A stretch of 14,042 nt of DNA, from contig JABDJR010000022.1 of NCBI GenBank assembly GCA_013003415.1, forward strand, positions 1 to 14,042. The letters run 5' to 3'. The DNA is from Candidatus Eiseniibacteriota bacterium. Lineage in GTDB: Bacteria > Eisenbacteria > RBG-16-71-46 > JABDJR01. The notes below the pieces were generated by a model that saw only the letters and a program-made list of their open reading frames with translations, was not told the DNA's origin and searched no databases. Position numbers and translations under genes: made by a program. Shown piece after piece: positions 1 through 7,359 of the stretch. Position 1 is the first letter of the stretch. Each line of letters begins with the position of its first letter.

Positions 1-819
1 GGTTTGAACCATGGCGTTGGCTTCGTCGTAAACCCAGTCGACGGTGCTGTCGGTCACGAACGCGTAAGCGTGTTTCCGGAAGAGATCGATGGTGGCCGTT
101 TGGTTGTCGGGCAACAAAGCGATCGACAAGTAGTTCGAGCCGTTGAGCGTGGACTGTAAGGGGCCGCTGCCGGTCCACACGGAACCCGTGGGCGCAAAAA
201 TGCCGTAGTGCCGGCCCTGGATGGTGAGCCCCAAGGTTCCGTTTTGGTTGTACCAGGTGGTGAAGGCGCCTTCGGGAGTGACAAGGGCGTCGCCGCCGGT
301 GATCTCGAAGAACACATAAGGCAACCCGTGGCCGAAGGTGGCTTCCATGTTTGTGGAGCCGCCATCCCAGAGAGCGGTTGCCGTCCAGTCGCCGTAGCCG
401 TGCGTTTCCGTTTGTGAAGTTGAGAGCCCAACAACACCCACCGTCAGTTGAAGCGACCAGGGGAACAGATAGTCGTTGGCAGCAAAGACGTGCGTGGGTG
501 TGTGGCCGATTTGCAGTCCCGTGTTGATAGCTTTGACCATCAACGGATGGGCGTAGAGCACGTTCGAGTGCGGGTTACTGTAGAACGGATAGATCAGGCT
601 GCTCCAAAAGTCGTTCGACTGCACGGGCAAGGAGAATGACCCTGAGACCTTGGGCGAAATGTTCTGGCCAGACGAGTTTTGGGGTCCCACCTCACCGGGG
701 GGCAAGGTCGTGCTGTAGCTACCCAAACCCACGTTTACGGGTTGTGCGTAGGCCGGGCTTGTAGCAACAGCAAAAAGAGAGACCAGGAGGAGAGAGCAGA
801 AAGAGACTTTGGAGATCAT
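1..819 (-). CDS. Secreted GH81-like endo-1,3-beta-glucanase, N-terminal part (cut by window edge)
   Basis: The reverse strand reads 273 codons without a stop, starting at ATG 819 and leaving the window at base 1. Residues 1-25 are a Sec signal peptide (MISKVSFCSLLL... ending A-Y-A before Q26), so the protein is exported. Residues 65-78 (PVQSNDFWSSLIYP) resemble the conserved opening of glycoside hydrolase family 81, and residues 161-178 (TFGHGLPYVFF...) match the family's beta-sandwich segment; the last residues (VDWVYDEANAMV) also fit. GH81 enzymes hydrolyse internal beta-1,3 bonds of laminarin-type glucans and are usually over 700 residues, so the (alpha/alpha)6 catalytic part with its glutamates lies outside the window and activity cannot be judged. 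It could instead be another secreted beta-sandwich protein. A GH2 gene lies about 2.7 kb to the right but is not in the same transcript. Confidence 0.72.
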   Translation of the reverse strand, partial: MISKVSFCSLLLVSLFAVATSPAYAQPVNVGLGSYSTTLPPGEVGPQNSSGQNISPKVSGSFSLPVQSNDFWSSLIYPFYSNPHSNVLYAHPLMVKAINTGLQIGHTPTHVFAANDYLFPWSLQLTVGVVGLSTSQTETHGYGDWTATALWDGGSTNMEATFGHGLPYVFFEITGGDALVTPEGAFTTWYNQNGTLGLTIQGRHYGIFAPTGSVWTGSGPLQSTLNGSNYLSIALLPDNQTATIDLFRKHAYAFVTDSTVDWVYDEANAMVQT

Positions 820-1201
820 GGTGCTTATTCCGTGGACAGAGATGTTGCTGCCACAGGTAGCGCACAGCAAGATGAGGTGGTCATAAACGTAGAAGGGCCA
901 CCGAGGCAACAATTATACCGCGTACTCAGACCACATGGTCATCGAAATGAGTCCATTTTGCTGAAAAATGAAGCCTTACAGCGCGTATTCCAGGAGCACG
1001 GTCTTCATTCTAGAAACTTCCTTCCTTGACCTTCGCCGCGATCTCCATACATACTTCTTTGCTTCATATGTAATTCTGGGCTGCTTTCGACGACAAATTG
1101 CAGTTAGCTCTGAATTTTGTTTCATTTGAGAGTGGGTCCGTCGGACTTTGCCCGATGCCCAAACAAACTTGATGGAAAAAACTTAGGAGAGCGTTCAGCT
1201 A
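820..1201. other. Divergent intergenic region between the GH81-like gene and trkH
   Basis: This 382-base gap separates two divergent genes and is visibly more AT-rich towards trkH. It holds the minus-strand promoter described at 912-942. An imperfect hairpin pairs ACAAATT (1093-1099) and CAG (1101-1103) with CTG (1110-1112) and AATTTTGT (1113-1120), and T-rich sequence follows it. An AGGAGA ribosome binding site for trkH lies at 1185-1190. I see no convincing trkH promoter, RNA gene or small coding sequence here. Confidence 0.4.
912..942 (-). promoter_or_regulatory. Likely sigma70-type promoter of the GH81-like gene
   Basis: On the minus strand a perfect TATAAT -10 box lies at 917-912. A partial -35 box, ATGACC (4 of 6), lies at 942-937 with a 19-bp spacer, which is on the long side. 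This would give a leader of about 85 nt before ATG 819. The -10 is convincing, the -35 is weak. Confidence 0.42.
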
Positions 1202-2644
1202 ATGAACACTAGAACCGTCCGACGCGTTCTGGGCGCCATATCGATTGTCATCGGTATTGCCATGCTTCCTCCCGCGATCTTGTCCTTTGGTGTTCACACG
1301 GGACACACGTGGGCGTTCTTAGTCACAGCACTCATCGCACTCGTGCTTGGCCTGGCCGGACTCGCCACCAGTCGTGGCGAGATGGTCATGAAGACTCGCG
1401 ACGGTTTCGCCATCGTGACCTTCGGCTGGATCGGGGCCGCTCTCCTGGGGGCGATCCCCTATGTTTTGGCGGGTGTTTGCGGACCGGTCGATGCTATCTT
1501 CGAATCCATGAGCGGGTTCACTACCACCGGCTCCTCCGTCATCGCCGACGTCGAGTCTCTGCCCGCGGGAATCCTCCTCTGGCGGAGTTTAACCCAGTGG
1601 ATCGGCGGGCTGGGTATTGTCGTTCTTTCCATTGCGGTGCTCCCTTTGCTGGGAATCGGCGGCATGCAGCTCTTCAAGGCGGAAATGCCAGGGCCAACCA
1701 CCGATCGGATGTATCCCCGGATACGAACGGCGGCCACGACTTTGTGGGGCGTCTATGTCGGATTGACTCTGTTAGAAGTAATCTTCCTTTTGTTTGGAGG
1801 CATGGGCCTCCTCGACGCGGTTTGTCACGCCTTCTGCACCGTCTCCACGGGCGGGTTTTCCACTCGCAACGCAAGCGTGGGTAGTTTCCAGAGCAACTAT
1901 ATTGAGACCGTGATCGCCGTTTTCATGTTTCTCTCCGGTATCAACTTTGCGCTCTATTTGTCGCTGCTTCGACTTCGAGCGAAACGCGCCTTGCATGATG
2001 AAGAAATCCGCCTCTACGTTGTGTTGGCCGTGGTGAGCATTGCCTTCTTATCCTGGACTCTCATCGCCCATAGCGGTTTTACGTGGACAGGAGCTACCCA
2101 TCAGGCAGCGTTTCAGGTCGTCTCGATCCTCACCACCACCGGCTTCGGTACGTCCGACTTTCATGTGTGGAGTGAAGATGCGCAGCTTGTTTTGTTCTGC
2201 CTGATGTTTCTGGGAGCCTGCGCGGGATCAACCAGCGGCGGGATCAAACTCATTCGCATTATCGTCCTTGCCAAGCACTCGCTATCCCTGGCCACAAAAC
2301 AACTGCATCCAAGGGCGGTTCAAAAGATCCGGTTCTCCGGTTCTGTGGTGCCCGAGGAAGTCATTCTTAGAGTGCTTGGATTCTTCATGCTCTACATTTT
2401 CTTTTTTCTGTCGGTGGCGCTCATTGTTTCCGCGATGGGGGTCGACATTGATACCGCCCTTGGGGCGTCCATCGCGACCTTAAGCAACATCGGACCCGGC
2501 ATCGGAGAGGTGGGCCCAGCCAGCACCTACGCCGCCATCCCAAGTGCGGCTAAGATTCTACTTGCTTTCAACATGCTCCTGGGCCGCCTTGAGCTGTATA
2601 CCGTGCTGGTCATACTCACGCCCATCTTTTGGCGGCGGTCTTAA
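1202..2644 (+). CDS. trkH: TrkH-family potassium uptake protein (channel subunit)
   Basis: The 480-residue product is a multi-pass inner-membrane K+ channel subunit of the Trk/Ktr/HKT superfamily, the usual length for TrkH. All four selectivity-filter loops can be read: T107-T108-T109-G110, S215-T216-G217-G218, T312-T313-G314 and N429-I430-G431. The segment MQLFKAEMPGP after the first repeat and GGIKLIRII in the last repeat are family hallmarks. TrkH imports K+ and normally needs a cytoplasmic NAD/ATP-binding TrkA ring, which is not encoded in this window and must be elsewhere. The ATG is supported by AGGAGA eleven bases upstream. The gene stands alone and converges with the small secreted-protein gene at 2711-3322. 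Confidence 0.95.
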   Translation: MNTRTVRRVLGAISIVIGIAMLPPAILSFGVHTGHTWAFLVTALIALVLGLAGLATSRGEMVMKTRDGFAIVTFGWIGAALLGAIPYVLAGVCGPVDAIFESMSGFTTTGSSVIADVESLPAGILLWRSLTQWIGGLGIVVLSIAVLPLLGIGGMQLFKAEMPGPTTDRMYPRIRTAATTLWGVYVGLTLLEVIFLLFGGMGLLDAVCHAFCTVSTGGFSTRNASVGSFQSNYIETVIAVFMFLSGINFALYLSLLRLRAKRALHDEEIRLYVVLAVVSIAFLSWTLIAHSGFTWTGATHQAAFQVVSILTTTGFGTSDFHVWSEDAQLVLFCLMFLGACAGSTSGGIKLIRIIVLAKHSLSLATKQLHPRAVQKIRFSGSVVPEEVILRVLGFFMLYIFFFLSVALIVSAMGVDIDTALGASIATLSNIGPGIGEVGPASTYAAIPSAAKILLAFNMLLGRLELYTVLVILTPIFWRRS

Positions 2645-2646
2645 GC

Positions 2647-2685
2647 AAAAAAATAGGGCCCGTTCGCTTTAAGCAAACGGGCCCT
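2647..2685 (-). terminator. Intrinsic terminator of the 2711-3322 gene
   Basis: A 10-bp perfect stem pairs AGGGCCCGTT (2655-2664) with AACGGGCCCT (2676-2685) and is extended by GC/GC after one mismatch. On the minus strand it is followed by seven T (2653-2647), a canonical rho-independent terminator for the leftward gene. On the plus strand no T-tract follows, so for trkH it can at most act as a 3'-end-stabilising hairpin. Confidence 0.9.
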
Positions 2686-2710
2686 GATTACAACTCTTCT
2701 GGAGACTGGT

Positions 2711-3322
2711 TTAGAGACCGGCCTCGACCAAATTCTTGATGCGGCTCCAGGTGACACTTTCCGTGGCAACCGGCTCTTCACCCTGAAGGTCGATGTTGTC
2801 AGCGCATACCTTAGCCGTGCTGCCCGCAACCGCTCCCGTAACCGCTTCGATCTGAATGGTCAGGAAATCGGATCCGGCCGGCGCCATGAACGATCCCGCA
2901 ACGGTAATCCAGCCGCCGGAAGGAAAGTAGGGGCCTTGGAGTCCACTGCCGGCGAGGACACCACCGTTAGGTTGCTCGGCAAAGACCTGTACAAAAATGA
3001 CACCACCCGGTCCGGTTTCGGTGACATTAAGGTCGACGGAGTAGCTGGCCATACCTTCGGTGATACTGCCATCTGCGGTCGACTGTTTCAGGAGCGTTGC
3101 CGTGCCTTCGGTTTGGTTGTCCAAGAAGGCGTAGTGAGACCCGGGCGCGGACGGCCCGTTGTCCGTGTTGAGTACGGTGACGGCACCGGGACCAAATACG
3201 AGCCAGTCGGTGAGGTCACCGGTTTCGAATCCGGGATTTGATGTGAGATTCTGAGCGATACCCGCAGCAGGTAGCGCAAGCAAGGCGCATAGTGAGGCAA
3301 CGATTGTGTAACGAAGTTTCAT
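2711..3322 (-). CDS. Small secreted carbohydrate-binding-like protein
   Basis: The 203-residue protein starts with a Sec signal peptide (MKLRYTIVASLCALLALPAAGIA before Q24), then N-P-G-F-E-T-G-D-L-T-D-W (residues 29-40). That is the usual opening of secreted jelly-roll modules resembling CBM4/9 and related beta-sandwich domains. The rest is beta-rich and acidic and ends in a basic-hydrophobic tail, T-W-S-R-I-K-N-L. Tails of the W-x-x-I-K type recur, from memory, at the ends of secreted proteins in FCB-like bacteria; I infer a possible sorting or anchoring role. No catalytic motif is seen. AAGGA six bases before the ATG supports the start. It is monocistronic, with its own terminator, divergent from the GH2 gene. 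Binding to a polysaccharide is a guess from fold resemblance only. Confidence 0.8.
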   Translation of the reverse strand: MKLRYTIVASLCALLALPAAGIAQNLTSNPGFETGDLTDWLVFGPGAVTVLNTDNGPSAPGSHYAFLDNQTEGTATLLKQSTADGSITEGMASYSVDLNVTETGPGGVIFVQVFAEQPNGGVLAGSGLQGPYFPSGGWITVAGSFMAPAGSDFLTIQIEAVTGAVAGSTAKVCADNIDLQGEEPVATESVTWSRIKNLVEAGL

Positions 3323-3379
3323 AGGATGTCCTTAGTTGCATCCATCGGAAATGAGGTGATGGAGATCATCACGATCATT

Positions 3380-3412
3380 CTCTAATGGGGTGGCCAAAAG
3401 CTGACCCCAGAG
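3380..3412. repeat. Imperfect inverted repeat TGGGGT...ACCCCA in a divergent promoter region
   Basis: TGGGGT (3386-3391) pairs with ACCCCA (3404-3409), and after a three-base bulge CTC (3380-3382) pairs with GAG (3410-3412). It lies between the divergent genes at 3322 and 3541. No T-tract follows on either strand. It may be an operator, or a remnant of a mobile-element end; nothing in the sequence decides between these. Confidence 0.35.
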
Positions 3413-3540
3413 TACCATGGGGCACGGACCCGCTCGCGCGCTTTCTTGAGAAATCGGCGGAATCTCCGGGTTTCGGTTACGATTGAGCGGTGTAGAAATT
3501 GGGGTCATGAGTCGCGCAAGAGGGTTCGAAGGAGGCACGC

Positions 3541-5361
3541 ATGAAGCTCGCAGTTGCTATCACCCTGATCGGCATCAGTTTGTGCCTGTCCACTGAGGCT
3601 AATTGCATGGAACAGCTGACCAATGTTGCCAGTCGAGACGGCGTTGTCCTCAACGGCGAGTGGCAGATCATCATCGATCCCTACAACACGGGGTCCATCG
3701 ACTATCTATCGCGGCCTCGCGAAAATGGATTCTGGAGTTCGCCCGGCCCGAAAACCGCCACCGACCCGCACGAGTGGAATTTCACCGACGACGAGGTATT
3801 GCGTGTTCCGGGAGACTGGAACTCTCAGAGGAAAGATCTGTTCTTTTACGAGGGAACAGTTTGGTACCGACGCGCTTTTGACGCCGCCCCCAAACCGGAT
3901 CACCGTTATTTTCTCTGCTTCGGAGGGGCAAATAAGAGCGCGGCCGTCTGGGTCAACGGAACCAAACTTGGCGAGCATCACGTTGGCTTCACGCCTTTCC
4001 ATTTCGAGGTCACCTCTTTACTCCAAGCAGGCACCAACGATGTGACCGTGCGCGTCAACAACGTGCGTCGCCACGACGGTGTTCCCGGCATGAACACGGA
4101 CTGGTGGAACTACGGTGGTATTACCCGAGACGTGCGTCTTGTTGAAACCCCGGCGACTTTTGTCCGCGACCTTGAGATTTCCTTCGACGGGAATCAGATG
4201 ACAGCCAATATCCGACTCGACGGATCGACGTCCGCAAACACGAACGTCGTGCTATCCATCGAGGAGCTTAGCGTCTCCCAAGAGGCACGTTCCGACGAAC
4301 AAGGATTGTTGAGCTTAACGATCGAGGTCGGTGATGGGATGCAGCGCTGGTCCCCCGAGAACCCGCGGCTCTATGACGTGCGGGCAACGACTATAGACGA
4401 CACGCTAACGGATCGGATTGGCTTTCGCACCATCGAGACGCGGGGATCCGAAATTCTCTTGAATGGAGAGGCCGTATTCTTGCGGGGCATCTGCATCCAC
4501 GAAGAAGCTTTGTCCCGGGAAGGGCGAGCGCACAGCAAATCCGACGCACGCGAGCTTCTTTCGCTCGCCAAGGAGCTGGGTTGCAACTACGTTCGCCTCG
4601 CCCACTACCCTCACAATGAGGCCATGCTCCGGATGGCGGACGAGCTTGGTTTGCTCGTGTGGGCTGAAGTTCCGGTGTACTGGACCCTGGACTACGAGAA
4701 CCCGGAAACGTTGGCCGAAGCAAAGACCCATCTGACCGAGATGATCGAGCGTGACCGAAACCGCGCCTCCATCATCATCTGGTCCATCGGGAACGAAACC
4801 GGTGACGAGCCGGTGCGCACGGCCTTCCGCCGCGCTCTCGGTGAGCACGTCAAGTCTTTGGACTCAAAGCGACTTCTCTCTGCCGCCATGTGGGCACGAG
4901 CTGAGATAGAAGAGGACCGACCGGTCCGGTTTGTGGTCGAAGACCCTTTTGGGGAAATGGCCGACGTCCTAGCGATCAACTCCTACATCGGTTGGTATTG
5001 GGCGAAGGTAGAAGACCTTCGGGAGAATACGGTCGACCGTGCCTGGGACAAACCTCTCATCATTTCCGAGTTCGGGGCTGGCATGAAGCACGGATTCCGC
5101 GGTGCAGACACCGAACGTTGGACCGAGGACTTTGGTCTTCGGATCTACCGCGAAACACTGGACTGGTCAAAGCGCATCGAGGGTTTGGCGGGGATCAGCC
5201 CTTGGATCCTAAAAGACTTCCGTTCTCCGCGGCGTCAACTGTCCGGCGTGCAGGACTGGTACAACCTGAAGGGTATGGTGGATCACTTGGGACAACGGAA
5301 GGAAGTGTTTGGTCTGCTTCAAGAGCACTACCGTTGGATCGAAGAGGAATGGCAGGAGTAG
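3541..5361 (+). CDS. Exported glycoside hydrolase family 2 enzyme, probable beta-glucuronidase
   Basis: The 606-residue enzyme has a Sec signal peptide (about residues 1-20), then the GH2 order of sugar-binding jelly roll, immunoglobulin-like domain (about 200-300) and TIM barrel. Catalytic residues are visible: acid/base E419 in W-S-I-G-N-E-T and nucleophile E510 in I-S-E-F-G-A-G. Their 91-residue spacing is the same as E413/E504 in E. coli beta-glucuronidase. N575-L-K577-G matches the N-x-K-G motif that binds the substrate carboxylate in glucuronidases, so beta-D-glucuronides are favoured over galactosides. The R-L-A-H-Y-P-H-N-E segment is also glucuronidase-like. The E. coli enzyme is cytoplasmic; this one appears periplasmic, which suits polysaccharide degradation. 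GGAGG seven bases before the ATG fixes the start. The linkage and polymer source are unknown. Confidence 0.9.
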   Translation: MKLAVAITLIGISLCLSTEANCMEQLTNVASRDGVVLNGEWQIIIDPYNTGSIDYLSRPRENGFWSSPGPKTATDPHEWNFTDDEVLRVPGDWNSQRKDLFFYEGTVWYRRAFDAAPKPDHRYFLCFGGANKSAAVWVNGTKLGEHHVGFTPFHFEVTSLLQAGTNDVTVRVNNVRRHDGVPGMNTDWWNYGGITRDVRLVETPATFVRDLEISFDGNQMTANIRLDGSTSANTNVVLSIEELSVSQEARSDEQGLLSLTIEVGDGMQRWSPENPRLYDVRATTIDDTLTDRIGFRTIETRGSEILLNGEAVFLRGICIHEEALSREGRAHSKSDARELLSLAKELGCNYVRLAHYPHNEAMLRMADELGLLVWAEVPVYWTLDYENPETLAEAKTHLTEMIERDRNRASIIIWSIGNETGDEPVRTAFRRALGEHVKSLDSKRLLSAAMWARAEIEEDRPVRFVVEDPFGEMADVLAINSYIGWYWAKVEDLRENTVDRAWDKPLIISEFGAGMKHGFRGADTERWTEDFGLRIYRETLDWSKRIEGLAGISPWILKDFRSPRRQLSGVQDWYNLKGMVDHLGQRKEVFGLLQEHYRWIEEEWQE

Positions 5362-5442
5362 AGCGAGTACACCTCTCAATGTTATGGTCCGCTAAGTCGC
5401 GAGGAGACCGTTGGATGGTGGCGCTCAACTTGAATTAGCGAC

Positions 5443-5450
5443 AAGGAGGA
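5443..5450 (+). promoter_or_regulatory. Strong Shine-Dalgarno without a nearby canonical start
   Basis: AAGGAGGA is nearly a perfect anti-SD match, but the first in-frame ATG of the following gene is at 5484, 33 bases further on. The frame is open back to TAG 5436-5438. The codons next to this site are CTG 5454 (3 bases away) and ACG 5460 (9 bases away), and there is no GTG or TTG. This suggests initiation at a non-AUG codon. Confidence 0.6.
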
Positions 5451-5483
5451 CCGCTGAGAACGCTTCGAAACTGGCTGCAAGCG

Positions 5484-6197
5484 ATGCGAGGCGTTGTTTT
5501 CGGGAGCGTGCGAGATCTCGTTCCCATCGTCTTGGTCGTCGCCTTTTTTCAGATTGTTGTTCTTCGCCAACCCTTTCCAAACTTAGGCGAGGCTCTGGTC
5601 GGCCTCGTCCTCGTGATTCTGGGACTCGCCTTCTTCATCCGAGGACTGAACCTCGCCCTCTTTCCCATCGGCGAGAGCATGGCCCACACCCTGGTTCGGA
5701 AGGGGTCCTTGTTTTGGCTCATGCTGTTCTCATTCGCTCTGGGATTCGGCACCACGGTGGCCGAACCGACTCTGATCGCAATCTGTAGCGAAGCGGCTAA
5801 GGTTGCGGCCGAGGCCGGCGCCCTGGAAAACTCTCCCGAATCTAGGCGCGCCTATGCACTGGGACTCCGATTCACGGTGGCGGTGTCTGTTGGACTCGCC
5901 ATCTTGCTCGGCGTATGGCGGATCCTACGCGGGTGGCCCGTGCACTTCATGATTGCAGGTGGTTACGTACTTGTTGTGATCATGACCGTGTTCGCCCCCA
6001 AAGAGATCATTGGCATCGCCTATGACTCCGGTGGCGTGACCACATCGACGATCACCGTGCCCCTGGTCACGGCTTTGGGAGTGGGTATCGCTTCTTCGAT
6101 CAAGGGACGAAATCCGATGGTGGACGGGTTCGGATTGATCGCGTTCGCATCGCTTGTCCCCATCATCTTCGTCATGCTCTACGGGATTCTGGTCTAA
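5484..6197 (+). CDS. DUF1538 membrane protein, first subunit of a UmpAB-type pair
   Basis: The 237-residue, very hydrophobic protein belongs to the DUF1538 family. From memory, a tandem DUF1538 pair from Halomonas was reported as a two-component Na+(Li+,K+)/H+ antiporter named UmpAB. Conserved polar breaks in otherwise hydrophobic helices are G-T-T-V-A-E-P (residues 89-95) and D-S-G-G-V-T-T-S-T-I-T-V-P (181-193). They look like ion-site segments, with D181 and E94 as buried acids. Counted from the shared D-x-x-P-I segment, the ATG form is about six residues shorter at the N-terminus than its partner downstream, and a strong Shine-Dalgarno lies 33 bases before the ATG. Translation may therefore start at CTG 5454 or ACG 5460. 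The stop overlaps the next start by one base (TAATG), indicating translational coupling. Confidence 0.9.
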   Translation: MRGVVFGSVRDLVPIVLVVAFFQIVVLRQPFPNLGEALVGLVLVILGLAFFIRGLNLALFPIGESMAHTLVRKGSLFWLMLFSFALGFGTTVAEPTLIAICSEAAKVAAEAGALENSPESRRAYALGLRFTVAVSVGLAILLGVWRILRGWPVHFMIAGGYVLVVIMTVFAPKEIIGIAYDSGGVTTSTITVPLVTALGVGIASSIKGRNPMVDGFGLIAFASLVPIIFVMLYGILV

Positions 6198-7009
6198 TGG
6201 ATACTCTGACCGGCTTCCTTAAGATATTTATCGACACGGTGCGCGACACCCTACCCATCGCCATCATTCTCATTACGTTCCAGTTTGCGGTGTTGCGTCG
6301 CCCTCTACCTCAACCTCGCCGCATTATCATCGGATTCGCGTATGTGCTGATTGGCTTGACCCTGTTTTTGATGGGACTGGAGCAGGCGCTCTTTCCCATC
6401 GGGCGCTCCATGGCCACCCAATTCACCACTCCCGAGTTCCTTGGGGTTTCGGGCGGGGATGCAAACTGGCTCGATTATGGATGGGTGTATGTGTTCGCCT
6501 TTGCCATTGGTTTCAGCACCACGATTGCAGAACCGGCTCTCATTGCGGTGGCCATCAAAGCGAATTCACTTTCTGGAGGCGCGATCAGTGCTTGGGGTAT
6601 CCGCATCGCGGTGGCGTTGGGAGTGGCGGTGGGCATCACGATCGGGGTCTTTCGCATCGTGGTGGGTTCCCCCATCCATTGGTTTATCGTGGCCGGATAT
6701 GCAGTGGTCGTCGTCCAAACCCTGTTCGCACCCCGGCTCATCGTACCCCTGGCCTATGATTCGGGAGGCGTGACGACCTCCACCGTAACCGTGCCGCTTG
6801 TGGCGGCCCTTGGATTGGGACTGGCGGAGAGCATTCCGGGACGAAGTGCCCTGATTGACGGATTCGGACTCATCGCATTCGCCAGTCTCTTTCCTATAAT
6901 TGCAGTTATGACCTACGCTCAAGGTTCGGAGTGGCGGGGCCGGCGCAAGCAGGCCCAAAAGCCCGAGCAAGAGCCCGGTCCTGATGGCGCAGAAGGAGTC
7001 GAGTTATGA
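6197..7009 (+). CDS. DUF1538 membrane protein, second subunit of a UmpAB-type pair
   Basis: The 270-residue paralogue of the upstream gene shares the opening ...R-D-x-x-P-I-x-x-x-x-x-x-F-Q-x-x-V-L-R, S-T-T-I-A-E-P (107-113) and D-S-G-G-V-T-T-S-T-V-T-V-P (188-200). It differs by a longer loop before the first motif and a charged cytoplasmic tail of about 30 residues (W-R-G-R-R-K-Q ... E-G-V-E-L). Family knowledge suggests that the two subunits form one hetero-oligomeric cation/proton antiporter; in this window that is inference from adjacency and one-base overlap. The tail is a plausible docking site for the PII-like protein encoded next, whose ATG overlaps this stop by four bases. No promoter is seen between the genes. 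Confidence 0.9.
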   Translation: MDTLTGFLKIFIDTVRDTLPIAIILITFQFAVLRRPLPQPRRIIIGFAYVLIGLTLFLMGLEQALFPIGRSMATQFTTPEFLGVSGGDANWLDYGWVYVFAFAIGFSTTIAEPALIAVAIKANSLSGGAISAWGIRIAVALGVAVGITIGVFRIVVGSPIHWFIVAGYAVVVVQTLFAPRLIVPLAYDSGGVTTSTVTVPLVAALGLGLAESIPGRSALIDGFGLIAFASLFPIIAVMTYAQGSEWRGRRKQAQKPEQEPGPDGAEGVEL

Positions 7010-7359
7010 GGTTTAAGGTGATCCTCGCGCTGGTCGAGGACGGCAAGACAGACGACATCATCAAGGCAGCCCGGGAAACGGGGGCCACCGGGTGTACGGT
7101 GATCAACAACGCGCGTGGAGAGGGCCTGGAAGAGAAGAAGACTTTCTTCGGCCTGACCCTAGACACGCAACGGGATGTGATCCTTCTCCTGGTGGAAGAG
7201 CATCGTGCTCGGCGAATCCTCGAGACGATTTCAACCGCGGGAGGGTTCGACACCACCCCGGGCACCGGGATCGCATTTCAATTAGACGTAGAAGACGCGG
7301 TGGGCGTGATGCACCAGGCTCAGAACATTGCGCCAACGTTGGAGGAGGAAGAACTATGA
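7006..7359 (+). CDS. PII-like signalling protein of the DUF1538 operon
   Basis: The 117-residue protein has the PII ferredoxin-like pattern (MRFKVILALVEDGKTDDI..., V-I-N-N-A-R-G, then T-G-I-A-F near the end). PII proteins are trimers that bind adenine nucleotides between subunits and plug or release membrane transporters through the T-loop. The T-loop region here (about 37-55) is short and lacks the uridylylated tyrosine of GlnB. The B-loop region reads F-D-T-T-P-G-T-G-I-A-F (81-91) instead of the G-D-G-K-I-F type, so the nucleotide-phosphate lysine is missing. It is thus a divergent, dedicated PII-like protein, not a general nitrogen regulator. ATGA overlaps on both sides tie it to the antiporter genes and the CBS gene, so antiporter control is the likely job. 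The ligand is unknown. Confidence 0.85.
   Translation: MRFKVILALVEDGKTDDIIKAARETGATGCTVINNARGEGLEEKKTFFGLTLDTQRDVILLLVEEHRARRILETISTAGGFDTTPGTGIAFQLDVEDAVGVMHQAQNIAPTLEEEEL

Noticed and set aside
679..1029. Plus-strand open frame of 116 codons
   Set aside because: It overlaps the signal peptide end of the GH81-like gene and its promoter, and the product has no recognisable features.
2647..2685. Terminator for trkH on the plus strand
   Set aside because: The hairpin is there but on this strand it is followed by GATTACAA without a T-tract; the T-run serves only the leftward gene.
5362..5442. Read-through or second recoded stop after the GH2 gene
   Set aside because: The stop there is TAG at the natural family end, with further stops following, and there is no redox motif.
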